A stretch of 19,398 nucleotides of DNA from Candidatus Sediminicultor sextus. GTDB taxonomy: Bacteria > Atribacterota > Phoenicimicrobiia > Phoenicimicrobiales > Phoenicimicrobiaceae. The stretch covers positions 1-19,398 of the forward strand of contig JADBKX010000041.1 in the NCBI GenBank assembly GCA_014894735.1, in the 5' to 3' direction. The notes beneath the pieces were generated by a model. That model was not told the DNA's origin. It worked only from the letters and a program-made list of their open reading frames with translations, and did no database searches. Made by a program: the position numbers and the translations under genes. Positions 1-8,410 of the stretch are shown one piece after another; the first letter of the stretch is position 1, and the number at the start of each line of letters is the position of its first letter.

Positions 1-1394
1 TCATATTCTTTAATCTTTAGATAGAGGGTTTTATAATTTATCTTTAATAATCTAGCTGCTTTAGCCTTATTCCAATTAGTTCTTTTTAACACTTCTAAAA
101 TAATTCTTCTTTCCGTATCTCGAGAAAGTTGGCTAATATTTTTTTTAAGGGAGAAGTCGTGGGGGAAATTATTCTGGTCTTTTTCCGATAGGGGGGTAGG
201 CACCAGGTCTACCCCTACTTTGTTGTCTTTGATATAAAAAGGTAAATGCTCTGGTAGAATAATATCTTCAGCCATAATAATTGCCTGCTGAATAACATTT
301 TGAAGTTCCCGAACATTACCTGGCCAGAAATAATTTATCAGCAACTTCATACTTTCTTCCGAGATATTCTTAATATTCTTTCCAAATATCGGGTTAAACT
401 GATTTAGAAAATGCAAAGCTAATAAGGGTATGTCTTCTTTCCTCTCCTTTAAAGTAGGAAGGAAGATAGAAAAAACATTTATACGATAATATAAGTCTTC
501 TCTAAAAGTCCCTCTTTTTATATCCTCTTCTAAATTGGTATTACTGGCAATGATCATTCGCACGTCAATTTTAATCGGATACTTTTCTCCGATACGGTTT
601 ATCTCCCCTTCCTGAAGTGCTCTTAATAACTTAGCTTGAATATTAACTGATAAATTACCAATCTCATCTAAAAAAAATGTCCCGCTTTGCGCTAATTCAA
701 ATTTACCTATTCTTTTCGCTATTGCCCCGGTGAAGGCCCCCTTAGTATGACCAAATAATTCACTCTCTATCAAAGTCTCTGGCAAGCTGGCGCAATCAAC
801 GGCTATAAATGGTCGTTCTCTTCTGGGACTGTATTGATGAATAGTTTTCGCAATTAATTCTTTCCCGGAACCGCTTTCTCCTCTAATCAACACAGTAGCA
901 TTGGTTGGGGCAACTTTTTCAATCTTATACAGTACTTCTTTTATTTTATCGCTTTTTCCAATAATATTCTTAAAATTAAATTTATCTCTCAGTTGATGCC
1001 TTAAGGAAATTACTTCTTGAGATAAATCATGAGCCTGAAGAGCTCTTTTAATGATTATCTTTAATTCTTCATAGTTAAAAGGCTTACTAATATAATCGTA
1101 AGCTCCAAGTTTCATCGCCTTTACTGCAGTTTCTACAGTCTGATAAGCAGTTAACATAATCACTGAGATATCCTTATCAATGGCTGTTATTCTCTCTAAA
1201 GTCTCAATCCCATCTATTCCGGTCATCTTTATATCCAAAAGGACTAAATCAGGCAAATTTTCTTTGACCTTTATCAAACCTTCCTTACCGCTATGGGCAA
1301 TAAAAACTTTGTATTCTTCCTCCTCTAATAATTCAAGCAGACTCTGGCATAAATCTACTTCATCATCAATTATTAAAATATTAGCCTTAGTCAT
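1..1394 (-). CDS. NtrC-family sigma-54-dependent response regulator (3' end cut by window edge)
   Basis: My own translation gives about 464 open codons from ATG at 1394 to the window edge, with only the last few residues missing by comparison with the family. A receiver domain covers about residues 1-115, with acidic pair D10/D11, phospho-acceptor D54 in LVLLDIKMTG, T82 and K104. An AAA+ sigma-54 activation domain follows, with Walker A GESGSGKE, the sigma-54 contact loop FGHTKGAFTGA and Walker B GTFFLDEIG. A Fis-type helix-turn-helix (NWNKAKAARLLKINYKTLY) ends the visible part. It should activate sigma-54 promoters when phosphorylated. Its ATG overlaps the TAA of the upstream kinase gene by one base (TAATG), so the two are translationally coupled and form one two-component system. 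The target genes are unknown; I found no clear sigma-54 promoter (TGGCAC-N5-TTGC) in the window's intergenic DNA. Confidence 0.95.
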   Translation of the reverse strand, partial: MTKANILIIDDEVDLCQSLLELLEEEEYKVFIAHSGKEGLIKVKENLPDLVLLDIKMTGIDGIETLERITAIDKDISVIMLTAYQTVETAVKAMKLGAYDYISKPFNYEELKIIIKRALQAHDLSQEVISLRHQLRDKFNFKNIIGKSDKIKEVLYKIEKVAPTNATVLIRGESGSGKELIAKTIHQYSPRRERPFIAVDCASLPETLIESELFGHTKGAFTGAIAKRIGKFELAQSGTFFLDEIGNLSVNIQAKLLRALQEGEINRIGEKYPIKIDVRMIIASNTNLEEDIKRGTFREDLYYRINVFSIFLPTLKERKEDIPLLALHFLNQFNPIFGKNIKNISEESMKLLINYFWPGNVRELQNVIQQAIIMAEDIILPEHLPFYIKDNKVGVDLVPTPLSEKDQNNFPHDFSLKKNISQLSRDTERRIILEVLKRTNWNKAKAARLLKINYKTLYLKIKEY

Positions 1395-2602
1395 TATATC
1401 CCATCCACCACCTGCTTTTTCTCTTTTCTTTTTTCCAGGGGTAAGAAAATAGTAAAAATTGTCCCCTTTCCTAACTTACTCTCTACCGAAATATCACCCT
1501 TATGTTCCTTGATGATATTCTGACAAATAGAGAGACCTAAACCAGTGCCTTCCTCATAAGTAGTAAAAAAGGGTTTAAATATTTTTTTGAGATTTCCTTT
1601 CGAGATGCCTACCCCCGTATCTTCAAATTTTATTATTATTCCTTTTCGGGTAGAATCAAAACTGGTAGTAATATAAAGTTCTCCACCATCTTTCATCGCC
1701 TGTATGGCATTAGAAATTAAGTTTAAAAAAACCTGTTCTAGGCAATCTGAATCAAACCAGCCCTGGGGCAATTTTGAATCATATTTTCTAATGATCTTTA
1801 TATTCTCCGGAAGAAAATGCTTTAAAATCGGCTCTAATCTTTCTAATATTTCATTGATAGGGTGATAGTCAAAATTAGAGCGAGAGGGACGAGAAAAATT
1901 TAACAAGCCATAGATAGTCTTATCTATGCGGTTTATATTTCTTTGAATTGCTTTTAATTTTTCTATGGTGTAATTATCAGCATATTTGCTCTCTAAATGT
2001 TGAACAATTAGGCTTATGATAGCTAAAGGATTCTTAACCTCATGGGCTACACTGGTCACCAATTCTCCGATGAGAGATAATTTTTCCGATTGAATAAGCT
2101 GGGATTGAACTTTTCTTAATTCTTTAGTTTTTTTCATTACTTTTTTCTCTAAGTTTTCATTTAACTGCATCAGGTTTTGTGATAATTTTCTTCTTTCGGT
2201 AGCGATATTCCTACCGCTTAGATAAATAATAGTCTCTCCTTCTTTAGTAGTGAATACCCTACCGGAGAAGTCACCAAGTAAAAGTTCTCTTCCTGGCTTA
2301 TTTACCTTTATTTCTATATTCTTTACCCTTTTTTCCTTTATTATTTTATCTCTTAATTTTTTTATTATTTCTTCAGGTATGAATTCATAAATAAAACTAC
2401 CGATCAATTCTTCTTTCTTTTTTCCAGCAATTTCTTCAAAAGCCTGATTCACTCTCCTAATTTTTCCTTCATCATCCAGGGCTATTTGAAAATTTGATGA
2501 GTAGTCTAATAGGTATTTAATATAATTCTGTTGGTCATATTCTAATTCTAAATCTTTCTCTTTAGCTTTATTTTCTTTATTGTCTAATTTTTTGGTGTCC
2601 AA
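1394..2602 (-). CDS. Cytoplasmic PAS-domain sensor histidine kinase (NtrB/AtoS-like)
   Basis: 402 residues. An N-terminal charged stretch is followed by a PAS domain (about 28-135), a coiled-coil linker (about 136-175), a HisKA dimerisation domain with the phospho-accepting H187 in SVAHEVKNPLA, and a HATPase domain with N box NLISNAIQAM (294-303), G1 DTGVG (328-332) and G2 GTGLGLS (352-358). There is no hydrophobic segment long enough for a membrane helix, so it should sense an internal signal, either through the PAS pocket or a partner. The start is TTG at 2602, chosen because AGGTGG lies six bases upstream; no better ATG is in frame nearby. It overlaps the response regulator gene by one base and is its evident partner. 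It is separated from lgt by 320 bp containing repeats. The signal cannot be told from the sequence. Confidence 0.93.
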   Translation of the reverse strand: MDTKKLDNKENKAKEKDLELEYDQQNYIKYLLDYSSNFQIALDDEGKIRRVNQAFEEIAGKKKEELIGSFIYEFIPEEIIKKLRDKIIKEKRVKNIEIKVNKPGRELLLGDFSGRVFTTKEGETIIYLSGRNIATERRKLSQNLMQLNENLEKKVMKKTKELRKVQSQLIQSEKLSLIGELVTSVAHEVKNPLAIISLIVQHLESKYADNYTIEKLKAIQRNINRIDKTIYGLLNFSRPSRSNFDYHPINEILERLEPILKHFLPENIKIIRKYDSKLPQGWFDSDCLEQVFLNLISNAIQAMKDGGELYITTSFDSTRKGIIIKFEDTGVGISKGNLKKIFKPFFTTYEEGTGLGLSICQNIIKEHKGDISVESKLGKGTIFTIFLPLEKRKEKKQVVDGI

Positions 2603-2683
2603 AATTGCCCACCTAAATTTTTATTTATATTAGATCACGGTTATTTCCCAAAAAGCCAAAAATATTTTCAACAGACTTTATAT

Positions 2684-2781
2684 ATATGGTAGGGGCACAA
2701 TGCCTGCCTGTGCGTGCCTGCCTGTGCGTGTACGCACGCAGACAGGTCCGCACGCAGACAGGAATTGTGCCCTCGCCATAT
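2684..2781. repeat. Palindromic repeat element 1 (REP-like, doubled arms)
   Basis: An imperfect inverted repeat about 98 bp long. The outer left arm ATGGTAGGGGCACAAT (2686-2701) pairs with ATTGTGCCCTCGCCAT (2764-2779). Inside, the 14-base unit GCCTGCCTGTGCGT occurs twice in tandem (2702-2715, 2716-2729), and the facing arm carries CGCACGCAGACAGG twice (2733-2746, 2749-2762). The centre is a perfect GTGCGT-GT-ACGCAC. As RNA or a cruciform it could form a long hairpin. No T-run follows on either strand, so it is not a standard intrinsic terminator. Confidence 0.85.
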
Positions 2782-2798
2782 GATTACCTAATTTCTTC

Positions 2799-2858
2799 TG
2801 TGGGTACGATGTCTACCTGTGCGTGTACGCACGCAGACAGGCATCGTGCCCCTACACA
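2799..2858. repeat. Palindromic repeat element 2 (same family, single arms)
   Basis: A second imperfect palindrome of about 60 bp, 17 bases from element 1. The right arm GGCATCGTGCCCCTAC (2840-2855) faces the more diverged left arm GTGGGTACGATGTC (2800-2813). The central 26 bases (2816-2841) are identical to 2721-2746 of element 1, around GTGCGT-GT-ACGCAC. It has one copy of each inner arm unit, where element 1 has two. The GGGGCAC...GTGCCCC ends are of the kind seen in dispersed non-coding repeats of environmental bacterial genomes (from memory). Confidence 0.82.
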
Positions 2859-2922
2859 TTACGAATTACAGATTGCTTGTTACTGTTTTTCATTTCACTA
2901 TACACTCTACGTTCCTCACTGC

Positions 2923-3732
2923 TTATGTTTTCTTACTTTTTTTCTTCAAAATATTCATAAACACCAGGGAAACCAATACAACTCCTATTAAAATAGCCTG
3001 AGTAATAGTTAATAAATTAAATACTTTGTAATTATTTTCGTAAAATCTGAAAAATTCTATGGTAAAGCGTGCAATTGAATATAATATTAAAAAACTTAAG
3101 AAGAGAAATCCATCATATTTCTTATATTTTTTCATCCAGAGAAGAATAAAAAAGATTAAAAACCCATACAAAGAACTATACAGTTGAGTAGGAATTACCG
3201 GGAGAGTATTGGAACTTCCGGAGGCAATCAATCCATCTTTTAATTGCTGTAAATATACCGGGGGCATAGGTAAAGAAGGAAATTTAATCCCGTAATTTTC
3301 TGAAACTAGACCAAAACAGCAGCCATTTAAAAAACAGCCTATCCTCGCGATCCCTAATCCGAGAGCAATGGAGGGAGCAACAACATCAGCATATTTCCAG
3401 AATGATATCTTAGTTCTTTTGACATACAACCAGCATAGAAAGTAAGCTACAAAAAATCCTCCTAAAAAGCTTAATCCACCCTGCCTGAAATATAATATTT
3501 GCATAGGGTTTCTCATATAATAATCAAGGTTAGTTAAAACATATCCCAATCTGCCCCCAATCAGGGCACCTAAAATCACGTACAAACTTAAATCTAAAAT
3601 TCTTTCCGGGTCTTCTCCGCTTTTTTTTGCTTCTTTCATAGCAAAAAGAATGGCTGCAATAAAAGCTAAAGCCATCATCACTCCGTAAGAATAAATGGAA
3701 AATGAACCAATGTTAAATAATATTCTATACAT
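2923..3732 (-). CDS. lgt: Prolipoprotein diacylglyceryl transferase
   Basis: 269 residues, the usual family length, with about seven hydrophobic membrane segments. Lgt transfers a diacylglyceryl group from phosphatidylglycerol to the lipobox cysteine of prelipoproteins in the inner membrane. The family signature is RIGCFLNGCCFG (130-141), and the later conserved Arg/Glu pair is in ARFTIEFFR (R222, E226). The segment around 85-92 reads GGLSFLGG, with Leu where E. coli has the His of its HGG motif, and HPTQLYE is replaced by IPTQLYS; both are tolerated in some relatives as far as I recall. Start ATG 3732 has GGAG nine bases upstream, located in the last codons of lspA. It follows lspA by six bases, so the first two lipoprotein-maturation enzymes are co-transcribed. 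Confidence 0.96.
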   Translation of the reverse strand: MYRILFNIGSFSIYSYGVMMALAFIAAILFAMKEAKKSGEDPERILDLSLYVILGALIGGRLGYVLTNLDYYMRNPMQILYFRQGGLSFLGGFFVAYFLCWLYVKRTKISFWKYADVVAPSIALGLGIARIGCFLNGCCFGLVSENYGIKFPSLPMPPVYLQQLKDGLIASGSSNTLPVIPTQLYSSLYGFLIFFILLWMKKYKKYDGFLFLSFLILYSIARFTIEFFRFYENNYKVFNLLTITQAILIGVVLVSLVFMNILKKKSKKT

Positions 3733-3738
3733 TAAAAT

Positions 3739-4257
3739 TTACTCCTTATCTTGTTCTTTATATTTTTCCTCTTCTTCCCATTTTTCCCCTTTTTTCCCTT
3801 CTCCTTCGTTTTCTCTTTCCGGGGCACGGAACAAAACATGAATCAATAATACTAACATTCCGCATACTATCGCCGAATCGGCAAAATTAAAAACCGGCCA
3901 GATTCTAAAATCTATAAAATCTATTACCCTTCCATCAATTCTCACCCGATCAATCAGATTGCTCACTGCACCGCCCAGGACAAGCGTTAAAGGGATATAC
4001 ATAAAAGGATCTTTCTTGAAAATTATTTTTTTGTAAATTAAGATAATCAAAATTACGGAAATTGATGCTGCTATTACAAAGAATATTGTTTGATATCTAA
4101 AAAGCCCAAAGGCGGTATATGGATTCTCTATATAAGTAATATGAAATATTCCTTCAATTACCGGTATAGACTCACCTATATGCATATTGTACTGAATGTA
4201 AATTTTACTTACCTGATCAAGAAATATAATAAATAGGGCAAAAAGTATATATCCCAT
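3739..4257 (-). CDS. lspA: Lipoprotein signal peptidase II
   Basis: An inner-membrane aspartyl protease that removes signal peptides from diacylated prolipoproteins. Counted from ATG 4257 it is 172 residues, with four hydrophobic segments, N-terminal FLDQVSK, NPYTAFG (the NxGAAFG box) and both catalytic aspartates: D103 in NLIDRVRIDGRVIDF and D127 in PVFNFADSAI. A longer frame starts at ATG 4287, overlapping ileS by 20 bases, but that ATG lacks a ribosome-binding site, while GAGGAG (in the last ileS codons) lies 13 bases before ATG 4257, so I prefer the shorter form. The C-terminus carries a highly charged Lys/Glu tail of about 25 residues that is not part of the usual fold. It is tightly packed between ileS and lgt. 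Confidence 0.95.
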   Translation of the reverse strand: MGYILFALFIIFLDQVSKIYIQYNMHIGESIPVIEGIFHITYIENPYTAFGLFRYQTIFFVIAASISVILIILIYKKIIFKKDPFMYIPLTLVLGGAVSNLIDRVRIDGRVIDFIDFRIWPVFNFADSAIVCGMLVLLIHVLFRAPERENEGEGKKGEKWEEEEKYKEQDKE

Positions 4258-4267
4258 GGTATTTCTT

Positions 4268-7078
4268 TTACTCCTCAAAATGTTCATGCATTACTTTAGC
4301 ACATTTTTCACAAATAGTGGGATATTTCTGGTCTCCTCCTACGGTCTCACTGTCACACCAGCACCTTTCACACTTCTTACCTGGCGCCCTGGTTATCAGT
4401 ACTTTAATATCTGGAAATTCAACACCCGTATAGGCATCAGAAGAAAGTCCTTTTTCTCCTTTTCCGCGAACTATATCGGTTTTAGAAACGATAAATATGG
4501 TTTCCAGCTGATCCTTAAAGGAGATTAAATAATCATAAATTTCTTTATCTTCGGTATAAATATTTACCTGCGCTTCTAAAGAATTACCAATAAAACCTTC
4601 CCCTCTTTTTATTTCCAGTGCTTTTAAAACATCTTTTCTGATTTTTAAGATGTTATCCCATTTTTTTTCTAAATTTCTATCCATATAATTTTCATTTACT
4701 TCCGGCCAGGAAGCGAGAAAAACGCTTTCTTCGCTTTTTTCAATTTCTCTTAAGTACTGCCATATTTCCTCCGCGGTAAAACTTAATACCGGTGCAATCA
4801 GTTTAACCAAATCATTTATTATCTGATACAATACTGTTTGAGCTGCCCGGCGCTCTTCGGAATCGGCAAAGGCGGTGTAAAGTCTATCCTTAATTATATC
4901 CAGATAAAATGAACTCAAATCGACAGCACAGAAGTTATGAATTTCATGATAAAGGGAATGAAATTCAAACTTATCATAGCTTTCATTTACTCTTTTCACC
5001 AAATTTTGAAAATTACTCAAGACCAACCTGTCTAATTCGTTAAGTTTATCATAAGAAACTACATCTGTATCAGGATTAAAGTCTGATAAATTTCCCAGGA
5101 TAAACCGGGCAGTATTTCTAACCCTTCGGTATATTTCCACTAATTGATCTAATATCTTGGAAGAGATCCTGATATCTGTCCGGTAATCAGAAGAGGCCAC
5201 CCATAATCTCAATATATCTGCTCCGTATTTTTCAATAATCTCCTGAGGGGCAATGACATTGCCTATGGATTTGGACATTTTCCTGCCTTCTGCATCGACA
5301 ATAAAACCATGAGTAAGAACAGTTTTATAAGGTGCCTTTCCAAAAGCAGCTACCGAAGTCAGTAGTGAGGTTTGGAACCAGCCTCTATGTTGGTCTGTCC
5401 CCTCTAAATACATTTCTGCCGGCCAGTGGAGTTCCTCTCTCTTCTTGAGCACCGCCGCATGACTGCATCCCGAATCAAACCATACATCCATTATATCTTT
5501 CTCTTTCTCAAAATCTTTACCCTGGCAGTGGGGGCACTGATAATCTTTAGGTAAAATCTCTTGGGCGGACAGGGCAAACCAGGAATCTGACCCTTTTTCC
5601 AGGAACAATTTTTTAACCGAATTTATCGTTTCTTCATTTACTATAATTTCTCCGCATCCTTTACAATAGAAAACCGGGAGGGGTACTCCCCATACCCTTT
5701 GACGGGAAATGCACCAGTCGGTTCTGCTCTCTACCATACCATACATTTTTTCCTTACCCCAGGCAGGAACAAATTGAACCCTTTCTATCTCTTTTAGAGC
5801 TAAATCACGAAAGGCTTCGATGTTAACAAACCATTGCTCGGTCGCCCGAAATACTACCGGTTTTTTGCAGCGCCAGCAGTGGGGATAAGAATGCATTATT
5901 TTTCCAACCTTCAATAAAGCTCCATTCTTATTTAACTCTTCTATTACCGCAATATTTCCTTCTTTATAAGTTAATCCTTTAAACTTTCCACCTTCCTGGT
6001 TAAATTTTCCCTGGTTATCAAGGGTAGTAAATATAGGTATTTTATATTTTATTCCTATCTCATAATCCTCCTGTCCGTGTCCCGGTGCAGTGTGTACACA
6101 ACCGCTCCCTTCATCCAATAAAACATGGTCTCCTAATATCATTAGCGAGTCTCTATCAAAAATAGGATGTTTACACTTTAAACCCTCAAATAATTTACCT
6201 TTTGCTTTTCCGATAATCTTGTAATCTACAATTTTAATTTCTTTCATTACTTTTTCTACCAGGGCGGAAGCCAATAAGAGATTCCCCTCTTCTGTTTCAA
6301 CTAAACTGTATTCAATGTCCGGATGAAGAGCAACAGCCATGTTACCGGGAATAGTCCAGGGAGTAGTAGTCCAGATAAGTACAAAGTTTTTTTCTTCTGT
6401 GCTCTCCGGGAATACTTTTTTCAAACTATCTTTCACCAAGAATTTAACATATATTGAAGAAGATTCTTTGTTGTGATATTCTATCTCGGCTGCTGCTAAA
6501 GCTGTTTCACAATGAGCACACCAGTATACCGGTTTTAATCCTTTGTAGATATATCCTTTGGAAAACATCTTTTTAAATATTTCTATCTGTTCTGCTTCAT
6601 AAGCAGGGTTAAGGGTTAGATAAGGGTTTTCCCATTCTCCCATTACCCCTAATCGTTTAAACTCTTCTCTTTGCACGTTGATATAATATTTGGCATACTC
6701 TGTACACTTCTTCCTTAGTTCAACCGGGTCTACCTCGCTTAAGCCAACTTTCATATCTTTGGTAACCTGAAACTCTATAGGTAAACCATGGGTATCCCAT
6801 CCGGGAACATAGCAGGAATTATATCCTTTCATCGATTTATACTTGGGGATTATATCTTTTAATATCTTATTATAGGCGGTCCCAATATGTATTTTGCCAT
6901 TAGCATAGGGAGGTCCATCGTGCAAGATGTATTTTTTCAGGTTTTTCTTTTTTTCCAATACTTTCTTGTATGTTTCCTGTTCTTCCCAAAATTCTAACAA
7001 CTTAGGCTCTTCCTGGGCCAAGTTTGCTTTCATCTTAAATTTTGTTTTCGGTAAATTTAAGGTATCTTTGTATTCCAT
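4268..7078 (-). CDS. ileS: Isoleucyl-tRNA synthetase
   Basis: 936 residues, normal for a bacterial class I IleRS. It charges tRNA-Ile in the cytoplasm and edits mischarged valine. Visible motifs: the nucleotide-binding HIGT (64-67, variant of HIGH) in PYANGKIHIGTAYNK; WTTTPWTIPGN at the start of the CP1 editing domain (about 236-246); DWCISRQRVWGVPLP (454-468); KMSKS (600-604); and a C-terminal zinc finger with C903, C906, C923 and C926. Two internal Cys-rich knuckles (YCKGCGE, CPHCQG) lie between the Rossmann halves. Start ATG 7078 has GAGGAG eight bases upstream. It sits between yggU and lspA, the divIVA-ileS-lspA order common in bacteria. The 69-base gap upstream is too short for a T-box leader. 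Confidence 0.98.
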   Translation of the reverse strand: MEYKDTLNLPKTKFKMKANLAQEEPKLLEFWEEQETYKKVLEKKKNLKKYILHDGPPYANGKIHIGTAYNKILKDIIPKYKSMKGYNSCYVPGWDTHGLPIEFQVTKDMKVGLSEVDPVELRKKCTEYAKYYINVQREEFKRLGVMGEWENPYLTLNPAYEAEQIEIFKKMFSKGYIYKGLKPVYWCAHCETALAAAEIEYHNKESSSIYVKFLVKDSLKKVFPESTEEKNFVLIWTTTPWTIPGNMAVALHPDIEYSLVETEEGNLLLASALVEKVMKEIKIVDYKIIGKAKGKLFEGLKCKHPIFDRDSLMILGDHVLLDEGSGCVHTAPGHGQEDYEIGIKYKIPIFTTLDNQGKFNQEGGKFKGLTYKEGNIAVIEELNKNGALLKVGKIMHSYPHCWRCKKPVVFRATEQWFVNIEAFRDLALKEIERVQFVPAWGKEKMYGMVESRTDWCISRQRVWGVPLPVFYCKGCGEIIVNEETINSVKKLFLEKGSDSWFALSAQEILPKDYQCPHCQGKDFEKEKDIMDVWFDSGCSHAAVLKKREELHWPAEMYLEGTDQHRGWFQTSLLTSVAAFGKAPYKTVLTHGFIVDAEGRKMSKSIGNVIAPQEIIEKYGADILRLWVASSDYRTDIRISSKILDQLVEIYRRVRNTARFILGNLSDFNPDTDVVSYDKLNELDRLVLSNFQNLVKRVNESYDKFEFHSLYHEIHNFCAVDLSSFYLDIIKDRLYTAFADSEERRAAQTVLYQIINDLVKLIAPVLSFTAEEIWQYLREIEKSEESVFLASWPEVNENYMDRNLEKKWDNILKIRKDVLKALEIKRGEGFIGNSLEAQVNIYTEDKEIYDYLISFKDQLETIFIVSKTDIVRGKGEKGLSSDAYTGVEFPDIKVLITRAPGKKCERCWCDSETVGGDQKYPTICEKCAKVMHEHFEE

Positions 7079-7097
7079 TCTAATTACTCCTCGTGCT

Positions 7098-7127
7098 TTA
7101 TAATTTACATAATAATATGATTGTAAA
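7098..7127 (-). promoter_or_regulatory. Possible internal promoter for ileS
   Basis: On the minus strand TTTACA (7127-7122) and TTATAA (7103-7098) are separated by 18 bases, upstream of ileS in the only sizeable gap of this stretch. Each box matches the sigma-70 consensus at 4-5 of 6 positions. In AT-rich DNA such matches arise by chance, so this is a weak call. Confidence 0.3.
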
Positions 7128-7147
7128 CCAACTGGAATTCTGAGTTC

Positions 7148-7456
7148 TCAACTAATTTTTTCTATTTTATCTAAAAATTTACTTTGGCTGATATCGTAAA
7201 TCTTAATAAGTTTATTTTTGCTGGTTTCCCCTGAAATTATTTCGATTTTTGATTTCGCTACATCGAAATATTTAGATAGATAGGCAATACATTCTTTATT
7301 GGCTTTGCCTTCGACCGGCGGGGCGGTGATGGAAATCTTTAAAGCGTTATTATACACTCCAACAATTTTATTCTTGGATGAACCGGGGACAATTTTTACC
7401 TTGATTACGATATCATTCCCCGTAATTTTAAAATAATCATTGATATCGTTGCTCAT
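7148..7456 (-). CDS. yggU: YggU/DUF167 family protein
   Basis: 102 residues. The conserved DUF167 core is clear: a beta strand IVIKVKIVPGSSKNKIVG (about 15-32), then ISITAPPVEGKANKECIAYL with the invariant PPVEGKAN, and KIEIISGETSKNKLIKI. The family is small, cytoplasmic and without a settled function. ATG 7456 overlaps the end of divIVA by 20 bases, and there is no strong ribosome-binding site before it, so translation may depend on coupling to divIVA. It is found in this position, next to YggT and DivIVA genes, in many bacteria, which supports the assignment. Confidence 0.9.
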   Translation of the reverse strand: MSNDINDYFKITGNDIVIKVKIVPGSSKNKIVGVYNNALKISITAPPVEGKANKECIAYLSKYFDVAKSKIEIISGETSKNKLIKIYDISQSKFLDKIEKIS

Positions 7457-8036
7457 CTTCTGTTTCTTTGGATTTAAAATTTTCTTCTATGCCTAATCCT
7501 TCTAATTTACCCGTTTTCTCTCCGGAAACTTTATTCTTTGTTTTTACTTTAGACATCTCATTCTCTTTAAACTCGTAATTTCCTTCTTCCCCAAAATCCT
7601 CATTTTCAATCATTTTTAGGTATAAATTCAACATTGATTTAAATTTTTCTTTAAATGTAAACTTATATCTTCGCAGGTTATCAATTTCATTTTTTAACAG
7701 GTCTTCTTTTTGAAAGACCTCTTGTTTTAACGCCTTAGCTTCCATCTCTGCTTTTTCTATGATTACCCTTGCTTCCTTTTCTACCCTGCCCCTCATCTCT
7801 TCGGCAGATTTTTGGGTATTTAGTAAGGCGTTCCTCAAAGTTTCTTCAATCTCTCCAAATTCTTTTAATTTTTCTTGTATTTTTTCTATTTCTTCATTAA
7901 GTCTTACGTTTTCATTGATTAATTCTTCGTAGTCTTTTACTATCTTATCTAAAAAATCATCTACCTCTTCTTCGTTATAACCTCTGAATGACCTAGAAAA
8001 TTCTTGCTGTTCGATATCCATTGGTGTAATTCTCAT
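7437..8036 (-). CDS. divIVA: DivIVA-domain cell-division/polarity protein
   Basis: 199 residues. The N-terminal DivIVA lipid-binding domain is present: RITPMDIEQQEFSRSFRGY (2-20) followed by EEEVDDFLDKIVKDYEELI. A long heptad-rich coiled coil runs from about 28 to 150, and a Lys/Glu-rich low-complexity tail ends the protein. DivIVA proteins assemble at curved membrane, at poles and division sites, and recruit partners. ATG 8036 is preceded by GAGGGGGG about seven bases upstream. It lies in the yggS-yggT-divIVA-ileS order as in Bacillus, but no sepF or ylmH-like gene is present between them here. The partner it recruits in this organism cannot be inferred. Confidence 0.93.
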   Translation of the reverse strand: MRITPMDIEQQEFSRSFRGYNEEEVDDFLDKIVKDYEELINENVRLNEEIEKIQEKLKEFGEIEETLRNALLNTQKSAEEMRGRVEKEARVIIEKAEMEAKALKQEVFQKEDLLKNEIDNLRRYKFTFKEKFKSMLNLYLKMIENEDFGEEGNYEFKENEMSKVKTKNKVSGEKTGKLEGLGIEENFKSKETEDEQRYQ

Positions 8037-8085
8037 TCAATTATCCCCCCTCATTTAATATTTCAGTTAATTTTTTTTATAACCA

Positions 8086-8355
8086 TTAAAAAGCTATACT
8101 AACAAGTATATTAATTAGTGCTCTTTGCAGCACGTTTAGTAAAAAAAAGACAATTATCGGTGAAAGATCTAACCCCATACCCCCTAAAGGCAATATAATC
8201 CTAAAGGGCGCCAAAACCGGTTCGGTAACTCTATAGATAAACTGAACCACCGGGTTGTAGAAATCTATAGGCATCCAGGTTAAAAATATTCTTGCTAAAA
8301 TTAAATAACTGTAAAGTCTGAAAACTGTATTAATTATTTGCAACAGTAAAAGCAT
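8086..8355 (-). CDS. yggT: YggT/YlmG family membrane protein
   Basis: 89 residues with two hydrophobic helices, one near 3-27 and one near 64-88. The conserved loop is VQFIYRVTEPVLAPFR (about 38-53), then a Gly/Leu stretch and DLSPIIVFFLL. YggT/YlmG proteins are inner-membrane proteins linked to division and to osmotic and protein-complex homeostasis; the molecular role is unsettled. ATG 8355 has GAGGAAG 13 bases upstream, a long spacing, with no in-frame alternative. It lies between yggS and divIVA, the standard neighbourhood. Confidence 0.92.
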   Translation of the reverse strand: MLLLLQIINTVFRLYSYLILARIFLTWMPIDFYNPVVQFIYRVTEPVLAPFRIILPLGGMGLDLSPIIVFFLLNVLQRALINILVSIAF

Positions 8356-8410
8356 AGATAATATTTTACTTCCTCTTTTATCACTTTATACAGGCAATTT
8401 AAATTAGTGG

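Larger units (their letters stand above)
2603..2922. other. Intergenic spacer between lgt and the kinase gene, holding two palindromic elements
   Basis: 320 bases with no credible gene. The middle (about 2684-2858) is occupied by two GC-rich imperfect palindromes described separately, which contrast with the AT-rich flanks. Between them and lgt lies AT-rich DNA without a clear hairpin-plus-T terminator. Upstream of the kinase (2603-2680) there is AT-rich sequence with a -10-like TAATAT but no matching -35, so I do not call a promoter. Reading frames across the palindromes have Cys/Arg/Thr/His-rich translations typical of repeats, not proteins. Confidence 0.7.

Noticed and set aside
1..1394. 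Left end as a non-coding region or a pseudogene
   Set aside because: Translation on the minus strand is open throughout with all receiver, AAA+ and Fis-HTH motifs in one frame; only the stop codon is outside.
2684..2858. CRISPR array
   Set aside because: Only two palindromic units with unequal structure, no regular spacers and no cas genes.
2799..2858. Palindrome 2 as an intrinsic terminator for lgt
   Set aside because: The hairpin is strong but no T-run follows it on the minus strand.
2686..2991. Plus-strand open frames (2686-2991, 2819-3001) across the palindromes
   Set aside because: Their translations come from the repeats and the antisense of lgt, with Cys/Arg/Thr/His bias, no ribosome-binding site and no family resemblance.
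6878..6889. Defective HIGH motif in IleRS (HIGT)
   Set aside because: HIGT is, as I recall, a common variant in bacterial IleRS; KMSKS and the zinc finger are intact.
7079..7147. T-box leader before ileS
   Set aside because: Only 69 bases separate yggU and ileS, far too short for a specifier loop plus antiterminator.
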